A stretch of DNA of 64,000 nucleotides from an uncultured Clostridia bacterium (GCA_947631235.1 CANRKO010000001.1:248001-312000); one strand, 5' to 3'; shown: positions 25,079 through 34,337, counted from the stretch's first letter. Notes: a model not told the origin generated them from the letters alone. A program made the numbers and translations.

Positions 25079-26851
25079 ATGGATACGATGCAGGGACTTA
25101 AACGTACAAATTACTGCGCCGACACCGAGGGCATAGGCAAAGAGGTAACGGTCGGCGGCTACGTGCAGAAAACGAGAGATTTGGGAAACCTTATATTTAT
25201 AGATTTACGCGACCGCAGCGGAATAGTACAGCTTGCGTTTGACGACGCGACCGACAGGGAAATATTCGAGAAAGCGTCGAAGTGCCGCGCCGAGTACGTG
25301 CTTATGGCAAAGGGTACGGTGCGCGAGCGCGAGAGCAAGAACCCCGACATTAAAACGGGCGATATAGAAATATTCGTAACTGATCTGCGTGTGCTCGCGG
25401 CAGCGCAGACGCCGCCGTTCGAGGTGGTTGACGACACGAACGTAAACGAGGAACTGAGACTGCGCTACCGCTATCTTGACCTTCGCCGTTCCGTACTGCA
25501 GAAAAACCTCATCATGCGCGGCAAAATAGCCAAATCAGTGCGTGATTACTTCTACGAGAACGGCTTTATCGAGATTGAAACGCCTATGATGATAAAATCC
25601 ACGCCCGAGGGCGCGCGAGACTACCTCGTGCCGTCACGCGTGCATAACGGCAGCTTTTACGCGCTCCCGCAGTCGCCGCAGATGTATAAGCAGCTTTTGA
25701 TGGTTGCGGGCTATGACCGCTATATACAGCTTGCACGTTGTTTCCGCGACGAGGATCTGCGTGCCGACAGACAGCCGGAGTTTACGCAGATAGATATGGA
25801 AATGTCGTTTGTCGATGTTGAAGATATACTCGAAATCGGCGAGGGCATGATAAAGAGAGTGTTCAAGGACGTGCTTAACATTGACATTCCCACGCCGCTG
25901 CCGAGACTTACGTATAAGGACGCAATGGAGCGTTACGGCTCGGACAAGCCCGACACGCGTTTCGGCATGGAAATATGCGACCTCTCCGACCTCGTGAAAA
26001 ACAGCGGTTTCGGCGTGTTCTCGTCGGCAATCGAGACGGGCGGCTCGGTACGCGCCATAACGGCGAAGAACGCAGCCGCAACCTTAACGCGCAAAGAAAT
26101 AGACAAGCTTACCGAATACGTGCGCGGCATAGGTGCAAAGGGACTCGCCTTTATACGTTGGGTCGACGACGCGCCGTCGTGCGGCTTCGCGAAATTTTTA
26201 GCCGACGGCGAGCTTGACGCGATACTGCAAAGAACGGGCGCGGAAAAGGGCGACGTTGTACTTATCGTAGCCGACAAGGACAGAGTAACGCTCCCCGTAC
26301 TCGGCGCGCTGCGCCTTACCGTCGCGAAAAAACTCGATATAATCCCCGACGGCTATAACTTCCTTTGGATTACGGAGTTCCCGTTCTTCGAGTACGACGA
26401 CGAAACAAATTCATGGATAGCGATGCACCACCCGTTCACAATGCCGATGGACGAGTGTATCCGGTACCTCGACACAGATCCCGGAAAGGTCACGGCTAAG
26501 GCTTACGACCTCGTATTAAACGGCACGGAACTTTCGAGCGGTTCGATCCGTATAACGAACGCCGAACTGCAGGAGAAGATGTTTAAGGCTCTCGGACTTA
26601 CCGAAGAGGAAATAGAAGCGAAATTCGGATTTCTCGTTGAAGCGTACAAGTACGGAGCCGCGCCCCACGGCGGTATGGGTATAGGTCTTGACAGACTGGC
26701 AATGATAATGACCGGAAGTGACAGCCTTAGGGACGTAACGGCGTTCCCGAAGGTACAGAACGCGTCCGAGCTTATGTCAGGAGCGCCCGGCGGCGTGGAC
26801 GAAACACAGCTTGAAGAACTCGGAATAAGGCTTATAAAGAAAGACGAGTAA
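25079..26851 (+). CDS. aspS: Aspartyl-tRNA synthetase
   Basis: 590-aa class II synthetase of the bacterial type. OB-fold anticodon-binding domain (residues ~1-115, VTVGGYVQKTRDLGNLIFID), motif 2 FRDEDLRADRQPEFTQIDME, a GAD insertion domain (~290-410) and motif 3 GMGIGLDRLAM. RBS AAAGGAG lies 13 bp upstream, a little far; ATG 25088 is an alternative start. Whether it is discriminating or charges tRNA-Asn as well was not determined. hisS, its usual firmicute neighbour, is absent. Confidence 0.96.
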   Translation: MDTMQGLKRTNYCADTEGIGKEVTVGGYVQKTRDLGNLIFIDLRDRSGIVQLAFDDATDREIFEKASKCRAEYVLMAKGTVRERESKNPDIKTGDIEIFVTDLRVLAAAQTPPFEVVDDTNVNEELRLRYRYLDLRRSVLQKNLIMRGKIAKSVRDYFYENGFIEIETPMMIKSTPEGARDYLVPSRVHNGSFYALPQSPQMYKQLLMVAGYDRYIQLARCFRDEDLRADRQPEFTQIDMEMSFVDVEDILEIGEGMIKRVFKDVLNIDIPTPLPRLTYKDAMERYGSDKPDTRFGMEICDLSDLVKNSGFGVFSSAIETGGSVRAITAKNAAATLTRKEIDKLTEYVRGIGAKGLAFIRWVDDAPSCGFAKFLADGELDAILQRTGAEKGDVVLIVADKDRVTLPVLGALRLTVAKKLDIIPDGYNFLWITEFPFFEYDDETNSWIAMHHPFTMPMDECIRYLDTDPGKVTAKAYDLVLNGTELSSGSIRITNAELQEKMFKALGLTEEEIEAKFGFLVEAYKYGAAPHGGMGIGLDRLAMIMTGSDSLRDVTAFPKVQNASELMSGAPGGVDETQLEELGIRLIKKDE

Positions 26852-26871
26852 AGAGTGGAGTGAGACAGAGA

Positions 26872-27837
26872 ATGATTACCGTATCAAATCTGACGAAAAA
26901 ATACGGGCAGAAAACCGTACTCGACAACGTGAGCTTTGACGTTAAAGAAGGCGAAATCGTAGGCTTTCTCGGACCTAACGGCGCGGGAAAGTCCACGGTT
27001 ATGAACATTATAATGGGTTACATTTCAGCCACGGCGGGCAGCGCACAAATAGACGGTCACGATATAGCCAAAGAGCCCATCGAGGCGAAAAAACGCATAG
27101 GCTACCTTCCCGAAATACCGCCGCTTTACGTCGATATGACCGTAAGGGAGTATCTCGAATTTGTATGCGATTTGAAAAAGGTTAAAAAAGCCGATATGAA
27201 AGCGCATATCGACGGCATAATCGAGACAGCGAAAATAGCCGACGTTGAGAACAGACGTATCGGCAATCTCTCAAAGGGTTACAGACAGAGAGTCGGACTT
27301 GCTGGCGCGCTTATCGGCGACCCGCCCGTTATAATACTCGACGAGCCGACCGTCGGACTTGACCCGAAACAGATAGTCGAAATGAGAAACGTCATCAAAA
27401 GCCTGGGCGAAACAAAGACGGTCATATTAAGCTCGCACATACTGAGCGAGATAAGCGCCGTCGCCGACAGGGTAATCATTATAAACAGAGGTAAGATTGT
27501 CACGGAGGACACTCCCGAGAACCTTCAGAAACGTCTCGGCAAGTCGCACCGCGTACTGCTTACCGTTTCGGGCGACCGCGAAAAAGCCGAACAGCTTTTA
27601 AAATCGTTCGACGGCGTGAGCGACGTCGTATGCACCTCGTCAAACGGCGACGAGCATAATTTCGAATTTGAGACACTGCTCGGCGCGAACGACAGGAAAA
27701 AGCTTTTCTTCGCATTCGCAAAGGAAAATCTGGCAATAATGTCACAGCGTGAGAAGAAACTGACGCTTGAGGAAATATTCCTGTCCGTGACGGGCAGCGA
27801 CGGAAAGGAGAGTGACGGCGTTGAAGGCGATATTTAA
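26872..27837 (+). CDS. ABC transporter ATP-binding protein (GldA-like)
   Basis: 321-aa ATPase of the ABC-2 type. Walker A GFLGPNGAGKST, Q-loop region YLPEIPPLY, signature LSKGYRQRVGLAGAL, Walker B VIILDEPTVGLDP and H-loop LSSHIL. The C-terminal ~100 residues form the extra domain seen in GldA-type ATPases. ATG 26872 chosen; GTG 26860 is possible. Starts 20 bp after aspS and overlaps the permease gene by 17 bp, so ATPase and permease are coupled. Substrate unknown. Confidence 0.85.
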   Translation: MITVSNLTKKYGQKTVLDNVSFDVKEGEIVGFLGPNGAGKSTVMNIIMGYISATAGSAQIDGHDIAKEPIEAKKRIGYLPEIPPLYVDMTVREYLEFVCDLKKVKKADMKAHIDGIIETAKIADVENRRIGNLSKGYRQRVGLAGALIGDPPVIILDEPTVGLDPKQIVEMRNVIKSLGETKTVILSSHILSEISAVADRVIIINRGKIVTEDTPENLQKRLGKSHRVLLTVSGDREKAEQLLKSFDGVSDVVCTSSNGDEHNFEFETLLGANDRKKLFFAFAKENLAIMSQREKKLTLEEIFLSVTGSDGKESDGVEGDI

Positions 27838-28525
27838 AAGAGAGTTGAACTCGTACTTCACATCGGCTCTCGGCTACGCGTATCTGTTTCTGTTCCTCGT
27901 GTTCACGGGACTTGTGTTCTATTTCACGTCCATACAGACAGGACTTTCGTCGCTCACGACGTACTTTGCCGTTACGGCATATCTTTCGCCGCTGCTTTTG
28001 CCGCTGCTTACCGTGCGTGTATTCGCGGAGGACAAAAAGCTTAAAACCGACCAGCTGCTGCTTACCGCGCCCGTATCGACGACCGGCATGGTACTCGGCA
28101 AATTTCTCGCGGCGTTCGCCGTATTCGGCATAGGACTTGCGGTAACGATAATATATCCGCTTATACAGTCGCGCTACGGCGCTGTACCCGTGGCGGAAAC
28201 GATATGCGCCTACGTCGGATATGTGCTTTTCGCTGCGCTTATACTCGCCGTCGGAGCGTTTATGTCGTCGCTCACGGAAAATCAGATAACGGCTGCCGCG
28301 GCTACGTATATCGTTGTGTGCGCGGTCATAGCGGCTGTGTTCGCCGTGAATATAATACCGAACGAAACGATAGTGAACGCCGCCTTGTGGCTGTCGCCCG
28401 TGAACAGATTTCTGAACTTCCTTCACGGCAGATTTAACATAAGCGACGCGGTCTATCTCGCGAGCGTGTCGGGACTTTTCCTGTTCCTCACGGTAGAGAC
28501 GTTCGAGAAACGCAGACTGGGATAA
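27821..28525 (+). CDS. ABC-2 type permease (GldF-like)
   Basis: 234-aa membrane permease with six hydrophobic segments; begins LKAIFKRELNSYFTSALGYAY, the usual ABC-2 N-terminus with a basic helix before the first span. TTG 27821 has AAGGAG (27805-27810) at 10 bp; the GTG at 27812 would be only 2 bp from it. The segment FAEDKKLKTDQLLLTAPVS is the family's cytoplasmic loop after the second span. Partner of the ATPase just upstream and of the GldG-like and DUF4340 proteins just downstream. Confidence 0.85.
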   Translation: MKAIFKRELNSYFTSALGYAYLFLFLVFTGLVFYFTSIQTGLSSLTTYFAVTAYLSPLLLPLLTVRVFAEDKKLKTDQLLLTAPVSTTGMVLGKFLAAFAVFGIGLAVTIIYPLIQSRYGAVPVAETICAYVGYVLFAALILAVGAFMSSLTENQITAAAATYIVVCAVIAAVFAVNIIPNETIVNAALWLSPVNRFLNFLHGRFNISDAVYLASVSGLFLFLTVETFEKRRLG

Positions 28526-28540
28526 CGGGAGGGAAACAAG

Positions 28541-29896
28541 ATGAATAATCGTAAAAAATTCGGAATAAGTCTCACAGTCTCGGTCATCGCGGCAGTCGCG
28601 CTTGTGGCTGTCGTAAACGTGTTCGCGACCGTTCTCCAGAACCGTATGTCCATAATAACGAGCGACGCTTACGAGCTTTCCGACAGAACGAAGGATTATC
28701 TCAAAACGTTTGACACGTCCGCGCACATCTATATTTTCGAGAGCGCGGCAAAGCAGGACGCGAACATTACGAACGTTTTAAAGCGTTACGGAGAACTTAA
28801 CTCCAATATAAAGGTTGAAAACGTAAACCCGATGGAAGACCCGACATTCGGAAGTAAATACACGGAGAAGGGCGAGTCGCTCCCCGCGAACTCCGTCATT
28901 GTAGCGTCCGACACGCGTTACCGCACGTTTACGCTGACATCGCTCTACGAGGGTACGTACCTGAGCGTTGAAAACAAGATAACGCCCGCGCTCGAATACG
29001 TTTCGGGCGACGCGGATTTAAAGGCGTGCTTTGTGACGGGTCACGGCGAGATCGACGCGCAGGGAATGAAAAAGAAACTCACCGACGAAACGTATGTTGT
29101 AGAGGAATGGGACAGCCTTATGTCCGACGTTCCCGAGGACACGTCGCTCGTCGTATGTTTCAGACCGCTTAACGATTTTACCGAGGAGGAAATAACAAAG
29201 CTTGACGCGTATCTCGAAAAGGGCGGACACTTCCAGCTTTACACCGACAACGACACAAAGGCTCTCACGAACCTGTACAAATATATGGAGTCGTGGGGCA
29301 TGGGCTTTACCGACACAATGGCAGCCGACACGAACAGCGACAACTACCTCTATAACGGCAGCACGCAGCTTATGTACGCCGACGTGCAGCCCACGCCGTT
29401 TACGGACGATATAATCACGGGCGACCGCCGCGTGGCGTATCTGCCGTACGCGAAAGCGCTCGATTTGCTATTTGAGTCCAACGGCGCGAGAACCGCCATG
29501 CCGGTGCTTGCCACGACCGATATGACGTACACGATAGCGGGCGACACGCTTGAAACGGTCGAGGACGTGCCTATGGGCGCGAGAATGATAGCCGGACTTG
29601 CGAGCGACACCGACACGGGCGCGTCTGTGTATGCGGCGGGCGCGACGTTCTTTATGAACTATAACGAGGAGGACATCACCGGCTCGGTAAATTACGAGTA
29701 TTTCGACAACCTCATAAATTATATGCTCGGCACTGATGCCAGCTTTACCGTAAACGGAAAATCGGCTTACGGCGGCATGCTTATGATGAACGAGTCGCAG
29801 AAGGTCTATGTGCGCACTCTTGTAATCTTCGCAATACCGCTTATTGTGCTTGTATGCGCCGTTATTGCGCTTTTGAAAAGGAGAAAGCTGAGATGA
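28541..29896 (+). CDS. GldG-like extracytoplasmic ABC component
   Basis: 451-aa protein anchored by one N-terminal (SLTVSVIAAVALVAVVNVFA) and one C-terminal membrane segment (VIFAIPLIVLVCAVIALL), with a large extracytoplasmic domain of the ABC_transp_aux/GldG type between them (ACFVTGHGEIDAQG, EYVSGDADLKACF). RBS GGGAGG about 8 bp upstream. GldG proteins act with GldA and GldF; in non-gliding bacteria the role is unclear, possibly export. It overlaps the next gene by 4 bp (ATGA). Confidence 0.82.
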   Translation: MNNRKKFGISLTVSVIAAVALVAVVNVFATVLQNRMSIITSDAYELSDRTKDYLKTFDTSAHIYIFESAAKQDANITNVLKRYGELNSNIKVENVNPMEDPTFGSKYTEKGESLPANSVIVASDTRYRTFTLTSLYEGTYLSVENKITPALEYVSGDADLKACFVTGHGEIDAQGMKKKLTDETYVVEEWDSLMSDVPEDTSLVVCFRPLNDFTEEEITKLDAYLEKGGHFQLYTDNDTKALTNLYKYMESWGMGFTDTMAADTNSDNYLYNGSTQLMYADVQPTPFTDDIITGDRRVAYLPYAKALDLLFESNGARTAMPVLATTDMTYTIAGDTLETVEDVPMGARMIAGLASDTDTGASVYAAGATFFMNYNEEDITGSVNYEYFDNLINYMLGTDASFTVNGKSAYGGMLMMNESQKVYVRTLVIFAIPLIVLVCAVIALLKRRKLR

Positions 29897-31269
29897 ACAA
29901 GAAACTGCTGACGGTCATAATAGCCCTTATTGTGCTGTTCGCGGGAGCGACGGCGTTTCTTCTGCTGACGGGCGATAAAGAGCCCGACACGCAGGGAACG
30001 GAAACGGAGGGCGAAACATACACGCTGTTTGACATTCCCTCAACGTCGCTCAAAGAAGTTGAGGTAAACGCGGCTGACTTTAACATAAAAGCCGTAAACA
30101 CGGGCGACTCCGAATGGACGATAGACGGCGAGAACGCCGAGGAAATATCGCCGCAAAAGGCGTTCGGGCTTGCGGGTACGGTGTCGAACCTCTTGTCGCA
30201 GAACAAGTATGAAAAGCCGGACGACTTGTCCGCTTACGGTCTCGATAACCCGTCCGTAACGGTCACGCTCCGCCTAAAAGACGGAACGGAAAACAAGCTG
30301 TATATAGGCGATTTGAGCGCGGCTCTCGGCGAGTATTTCGCCATGAAGGACGGCGACGACGCGGTTTACACCATATATAAGCACAAGGTTGATGCGATGC
30401 TCGAACCCGTATCATACTACAAGGAATTTGACCGCCTCACGCTTAACACGGACGATATAACGGGCGTTAGTATTAAACGCGGCGCGGACAGTATAAATAT
30501 AAGAATACGCGACGATATAGACGAGTTCACGCCTGTGGTTTGGGAAATGACCGAGCCGTACGAAAGCCTTGCGAACGACGATTACATCGACGGCGAGATC
30601 CTCGACCCGATAAGCGGTCTGGAATTCACATCGCCCATAGAAAACGCGGACGGCGGCTTTACGGACAACTCTCCCGAGGTGACGCTTACTGTACTGTCGC
30701 ACGATGAAGAGTCGGGCGAATTGGACGGCGGCAGCTACACGGAAACCTTTACCGTCGGCAAAGCCGAGGGCGACAACACCTACGTAAAATACGGCGGCAA
30801 GGTGTTCCTCGTGCCGACCGAAAACGTCGCGTTCGCGAGCGACAGCGCGTTTAATATAGTGAGCAAGCTGCAGCTTATGGAAAACATCGCCGATATAAAG
30901 AGCGTAACCGTTGAGTACGGCGGCGCGAGCCATAAAATCGAGGTGTCGCGCGACAGCAATAACAAATACAGCTTTAAGACCGACGGCAAGTACGCCGACC
31001 GAGAAAAGTCGCAGACAATTTATGAAAGCCTTATAAGCCTGTCCGCCGACAGCGCGTACACGGGCGGCGACCTCGGCGAAACGGCTCTCAAAATCACATA
31101 CGAGGGCGCGGACGGAAACGGCAGCACCGTCATAGAGGTAAAGCGCGTCGGCGACATCAACTGCGCTATCGTAAAGAACAGCAAAACGGACTTTATGATA
31201 AGATACGCGAAGATACAGGGATTTACGGAGGAATTTGACGAGTACCTCCGCGGCTTTACGGAAGAATAG
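29893..31269 (+). CDS. DUF4340 membrane-anchored protein
   Basis: 458-aa protein with an N-terminal membrane anchor (LLTVIIALIVLFAGATAFLLL) and repeated DUF4340-type beta-rich text: KAVNTGDSEWTIDG, GLDNPSVTVTLRLKDG, ENKLYIGDLSAALGEYF. Start ATG 29893 overlaps the GldG-like stop as ATGA. Last gene of the four-gene ABC operon; DUF4340 next to Gld-type transporters is a recurrent arrangement, which suggests an extracytoplasmic partner of the transporter. Function unknown. Confidence 0.8.
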   Translation: MNKKLLTVIIALIVLFAGATAFLLLTGDKEPDTQGTETEGETYTLFDIPSTSLKEVEVNAADFNIKAVNTGDSEWTIDGENAEEISPQKAFGLAGTVSNLLSQNKYEKPDDLSAYGLDNPSVTVTLRLKDGTENKLYIGDLSAALGEYFAMKDGDDAVYTIYKHKVDAMLEPVSYYKEFDRLTLNTDDITGVSIKRGADSINIRIRDDIDEFTPVVWEMTEPYESLANDDYIDGEILDPISGLEFTSPIENADGGFTDNSPEVTLTVLSHDEESGELDGGSYTETFTVGKAEGDNTYVKYGGKVFLVPTENVAFASDSAFNIVSKLQLMENIADIKSVTVEYGGASHKIEVSRDSNNKYSFKTDGKYADREKSQTIYESLISLSADSAYTGGDLGETALKITYEGADGNGSTVIEVKRVGDINCAIVKNSKTDFMIRYAKIQGFTEEFDEYLRGFTEE

Positions 31270-31279
31270 GAGGATAAAC

Positions 31280-32077
31280 ATGGAAAGCTTATGGAACGGC
31301 GAAATGCCCTACAAAAACGACAGCTTTATCGAGGACGGCGAAACGTCTCACCGTATGCCCACGATAACGGCGTACCCGTCAAAATCAAGCTGCGCCGTGA
31401 TAATTTTTCCCGGCGGCGGCTACGCTATGCGCGCCGAACACGAGGGAAAGGGGTACGCGGAATGGTTCAACTCCATAGGCGTGACGGCGTTCGTGGTAGA
31501 TTACCGCGTCGCGCCGTACAAGCACCCCGCCGAACTTACGGACGCGATGCGCGCTGTAAAGTACGTGCGGGCGTTTGCCGACAGGTACGGCGTGGTTAAG
31601 GACAAGATAGCCGTAATGGGTTCGAGCGCGGGCGGTCACCTTGCCGCGAGCGTGTCGGTGCATTACGACAAGGACTTCTACACCGCCACCGACAACATCG
31701 ACCGCGAAAGCTGCCGACCCGACGCGACAATTCTATGCTATCCCGTAATAGATATGTACGAGTACCGCCACGACGGCTCACGCGCCAATCTCATAGGAGA
31801 CAGACCGTTTGACAGCGACAAGACGTTTATGTCGCTCTATAACCATGTAACGGTCAACACGCCGCCGGCGTTTATTTGGCACACAGCCGAGGACAGCGTT
31901 GTACCGTGCGAGAACTCGCTCCTGTACGCCGAGGCTTTGAGCAAGTACCACGTGCCGTTCGAGCTGCACATTTACCCCGAGGGTCACCACGGTCTCGGGC
32001 TTGCCGATGAAGTGCCGCACACGGCGCAATGGTCTGCCGCGCTTAAAAGCTGGCTTGAAGATATAAAATTTATATAA
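31280..32077 (+). CDS. Alpha/beta hydrolase, carbohydrate esterase-like (Aes/BD-FAE type)
   Basis: 265-aa cytoplasmic alpha/beta hydrolase. Oxyanion region FPGGGYAMRAEHEG (HGG-like), nucleophile Ser in VMGSSAGGHLAASV, Asp in WHTAEDSVVP and His in PEGHHGLGL. This combination is typical of small acetyl-xylan or pectin acetylesterases and related deacylases. No signal peptide. RBS AGGAGG at 31267-31273 overlaps the DUF4340 stop, so it may be co-transcribed with the ABC operon. Substrate not determined. Confidence 0.82.
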   Translation: MESLWNGEMPYKNDSFIEDGETSHRMPTITAYPSKSSCAVIIFPGGGYAMRAEHEGKGYAEWFNSIGVTAFVVDYRVAPYKHPAELTDAMRAVKYVRAFADRYGVVKDKIAVMGSSAGGHLAASVSVHYDKDFYTATDNIDRESCRPDATILCYPVIDMYEYRHDGSRANLIGDRPFDSDKTFMSLYNHVTVNTPPAFIWHTAEDSVVPCENSLLYAEALSKYHVPFELHIYPEGHHGLGLADEVPHTAQWSAALKSWLEDIKFI

Positions 32078-32094
32078 CGAATTTAACGTATTAA

Positions 32095-32125
32095 AAGAGA
32101 GCGCATCACATGATACGCTCTCTTT
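32095..32125. terminator. Bidirectional terminator hairpin
   Basis: AAGAGAGCGCATCA / (G)ATACGCTCTCTT around a 4-nt loop, between the convergent esterase and beta-helix genes; minus-strand reading ends in CTCTTTTAAT. Confidence 0.7.
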
Positions 32126-32135
32126 CTGTCTGTTA

Positions 32136-33737
32136 TCAGTCGGGACCATATATATAATTCGGCTGGGCAAAGGAAATATCCGACTTCAAAGCCTCAAGCC
32201 TTGCTATCGCATCCACAACTCTTTTGCGGCTGCCGTTGTTAAGCTCAAGGATGTACATCATATACGACCTGCCCAAATCATCATAATATGTACTGTCTGC
32301 CAGAGGTCGGCATGATTTCAGATCAAGCTCGGGTACGGTTTTATTCAGATAATCGAGATAGTATTCACTGCGGTCGGATGAATCACGTGTAAGGATGCCC
32401 GCAATTACTGTGTCGTCCGCAAATTCCGCTCCGGCATACCACGCGTTATGCTCCGCACTTTCCGCAAGCGGCGTTGCCATGCCCAAGCCGTCCCATACGA
32501 ACGCCTTTACCGTCTCTATCAGTTCGTCCGTTTTCGGCATATTCACGCCGCACGAAAAGCTTGTACCCGTCGGCAAATCGGCTTTTATGTAATTCAGACT
32601 GACGAGCGCGCCGTTCTCACCGTATGCCGCGACGATAAAGTAATCCCGGCCGCTGCGGTCGGCTACCTTGGTAACGTCCATGTCCACGATGAAACTCGTG
32701 TCGGTCGGGATTTCGTCGTATTCCTCGCCGCTTGCGGAAATAAGATTTAACGAGTTTATCGTGTACGGATACGTTTTGGGGTTTACCTCCGTAAGCTGCA
32801 CGACATTGTTTTCACCGTTTATAATCTTGTATTCTTCGTTGTCGCTGTGGAAGTACGCGCTGTAATCCTCGCTGTTTGCGCCGGTAACGCTTATTGGGTT
32901 GCCTATCGTCGGCACAGCCTCAACGCTTACGCCGATATACGAGTCTTCCGAAAGCGGCTCGGCTATCGTAACGGTTCGTCCTTCCCTCAATTCAAGATTG
33001 CTGTTTTTTCCGTCCGCGTTCACATTGCCGCATATCGTCGTTGCGCCGCCGATTTTAAATTCGCTTGATACGCGCACGGCACTGTCGCATCTGTTTGCGG
33101 ATATAAGGCAGTCGCGCAGTTCCACCGGAGATATGGCGTTAAGCGCGTGTGAGCCGTTATTGCCGGAAATCCCACATTTTTCCAAACGGACATTTCCTCT
33201 GCTGTAAAGGAACACTCCTCCGCCGTCATCGCCGACCACGTTTATGTTATACATTTCAAACATAACGTCCGACGCGATAAGCATACTGCCGATTATCGTT
33301 CCGCCCATGACCGTTATATTGCCGCTGTTCTCGTCGAGCACCCGCAGTCCGTCCTCACGCTCGCTGAATTTGTGGACGGTATCGGTGCAGTCGGTAAGTC
33401 CGCAGTTGTCGCAGGCTGGCGTCGCGGTCAACGCTACAGAGCCTGTGCCGACGCTTTGTATAATATGACCGTTCAGACAAATATACACTCCGTCGATAAC
33501 ATTCACGCCGTTTTCCGTTATAATGTCATTTGTGAGATAATAATATCCCGCCTGGTTCGGCAGCGCGTCCGTGCTGTCCCACGCCGTCCACGTTTTGACC
33601 TCGTGATTGTCGGTACAGTTTTCATCGGCACATATTTTGTGCGTGTGCGGCTCATCCTCCGTGCGCGCCCCGACTGTGATCGGTACCAATGCCACTGCAA
33701 GCAGCAGTGCCAGTAACCTTGAAAATTTTTTCCTCAT
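32136..33737 (-). CDS. Secreted beta-helix protein with C-terminal subtilase-prodomain-like segment
   Basis: 533-aa secreted protein, function unknown. Signal peptide KKFSRLLALLLAVALVPIT, then HTHKICADENCTDNHE and TAWDSTDALPNQAGYYYLTN, a segment seen in surface proteins of gut firmicutes, followed by a right-handed beta-helix region (NGHIIQSVGTGS, ITVMGGTIIG, RLEKCGISGNNG). The last ~80 residues end ARLEALKSDISFAQPNYIY, which resembles the prodomain of subtilisin-type proteases (x-AEPNYxY end), yet no protease domain is present. ATG 33737 has GGAGGT 9 bp upstream. No sorting signal seen. Confidence 0.72.
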   Translation of the reverse strand: MRKKFSRLLALLLAVALVPITVGARTEDEPHTHKICADENCTDNHEVKTWTAWDSTDALPNQAGYYYLTNDIITENGVNVIDGVYICLNGHIIQSVGTGSVALTATPACDNCGLTDCTDTVHKFSEREDGLRVLDENSGNITVMGGTIIGSMLIASDVMFEMYNINVVGDDGGGVFLYSRGNVRLEKCGISGNNGSHALNAISPVELRDCLISANRCDSAVRVSSEFKIGGATTICGNVNADGKNSNLELREGRTVTIAEPLSEDSYIGVSVEAVPTIGNPISVTGANSEDYSAYFHSDNEEYKIINGENNVVQLTEVNPKTYPYTINSLNLISASGEEYDEIPTDTSFIVDMDVTKVADRSGRDYFIVAAYGENGALVSLNYIKADLPTGTSFSCGVNMPKTDELIETVKAFVWDGLGMATPLAESAEHNAWYAGAEFADDTVIAGILTRDSSDRSEYYLDYLNKTVPELDLKSCRPLADSTYYDDLGRSYMMYILELNNGSRKRVVDAIARLEALKSDISFAQPNYIYGPD

Positions 33738-33800
33738 GTTCTTTACCTCCGTAAATATATTAGTATGATTGTGTGTTTGCGGGTAAGACCCTCTCATATA

Positions 33801-33980
33801 AGCCTCCCTTGTTAAAGGGAGGGGGACCGCCGTAGGCGGTGGAGGGATTCATTATAAAACATAAAAGGAATCCCCCAGTCACACTTCGTGTGACAGCCCC
33901 CTTTGCTACGGCGTTTGTTGCTGCACAACACGCCTACAACACGCAAGCGTGTTGTTCACTTTGACAAGGGGGCCTCACGG
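33801..33980. repeat. Palindrome-rich interspersed repeat (composite, copy 2)
   Basis: Two half-units also found at 5553-5655 but in the opposite order: first GCCTCCCTTGTTAAAGGGAGG with ACCGCCGTAGGCGGT (33801-33849), then CCCCCAGTCACACTTCGTGTGAC... (33870-33980). The CCCCCTTTG/CAAGGGGG hairpin of the second unit is split by about 55 bp that hold further small hairpins (ACAACACGCAAGCGTGTTGT). Confidence 0.75.
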
Positions 33981-34021
33981 ACGAATACGGTTTGCCCCAT
34001 CACATTCCCCGCATTTTGCAA

Positions 34022-34061
34022 TAAAAAAGTGCGCCGCGCATAAATCCGTGAGCGGCGCACC
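34022..34061 (-). terminator. Terminator of the small RNA
   Basis: Minus strand GTGCGCCGC / GCGGCGCAC (9 bp, plus 34053-34061 with 34030-34038) followed by TTTTTTATT. Confidence 0.85.
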
Positions 34062-34195
34062 TAAAAACGCCACCTTGATTTTATGCTGCGACACACTTCA
34101 TACGTCTATATTTATCCACACAGGTATGACAATCAAAGCGTGCGCTTTTAACAAGCGCAAACTGCGTAAATAAATATATTAAGAAGTATGTCGCA
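34025..34195 (-). ncRNA. Structured small RNA, family not recognised
   Basis: About 170 nt on the minus strand with promoter, fold and terminator all visible. Predicted start 34195 is the first base of a 13-bp closing stem (34183-34195 with 34087-34099, one G-U). Inside are a 9-bp stem (34170-34178 with 34107-34115), an asymmetric bubble of 10 and 25 nt, and an apical hairpin TGCGCTT/AAGCGCA (34141-34159). A separate terminator hairpin follows (34030-34061). The closing stem, central bubble and apical hairpin recall 6S RNA, but it is short and I saw no family signature. No plausible open frame. Confidence 0.65.
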
Positions 34196-34201
34196 ATTAT
34201 T

Positions 34202-34230
34202 ATAATATCATACTTTTTTGCGGTTGTAAA
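34202..34230 (-). promoter_or_regulatory. Sigma-A promoter of the small RNA
   Basis: Minus strand TTTACA (34225-34230), 17-bp spacer, TATTAT (34202-34207); expected start at 34195. Confidence 0.7.
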
Positions 34231-34263
34231 TATTTTTAACGCAATTTTGTGCTTTACCGCAGA

Positions 34264-34297
34264 CAAAAAAGCGGTACAAAACGGTTTACCGCCGCTT
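34264..34297 (-). terminator. Terminator after spoVM
   Basis: Minus strand AGCGGCGGTA...TACCGCT followed by TTTTTT (plus A-run 34265-34270); about 40 bp after the spoVM stop. Confidence 0.7.
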
Positions 34298-34337
34298 TGC
34301 GCCGCCGATCACCTCGCTCCGCCCGAAGGCGGGACTG

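Noticed and set aside
33849-34021. Protein-coding gene in the long gap between the beta-helix gene and the small RNA
   Set aside because: Only interspersed palindromic repeats and short frames without ribosome binding sites are present.
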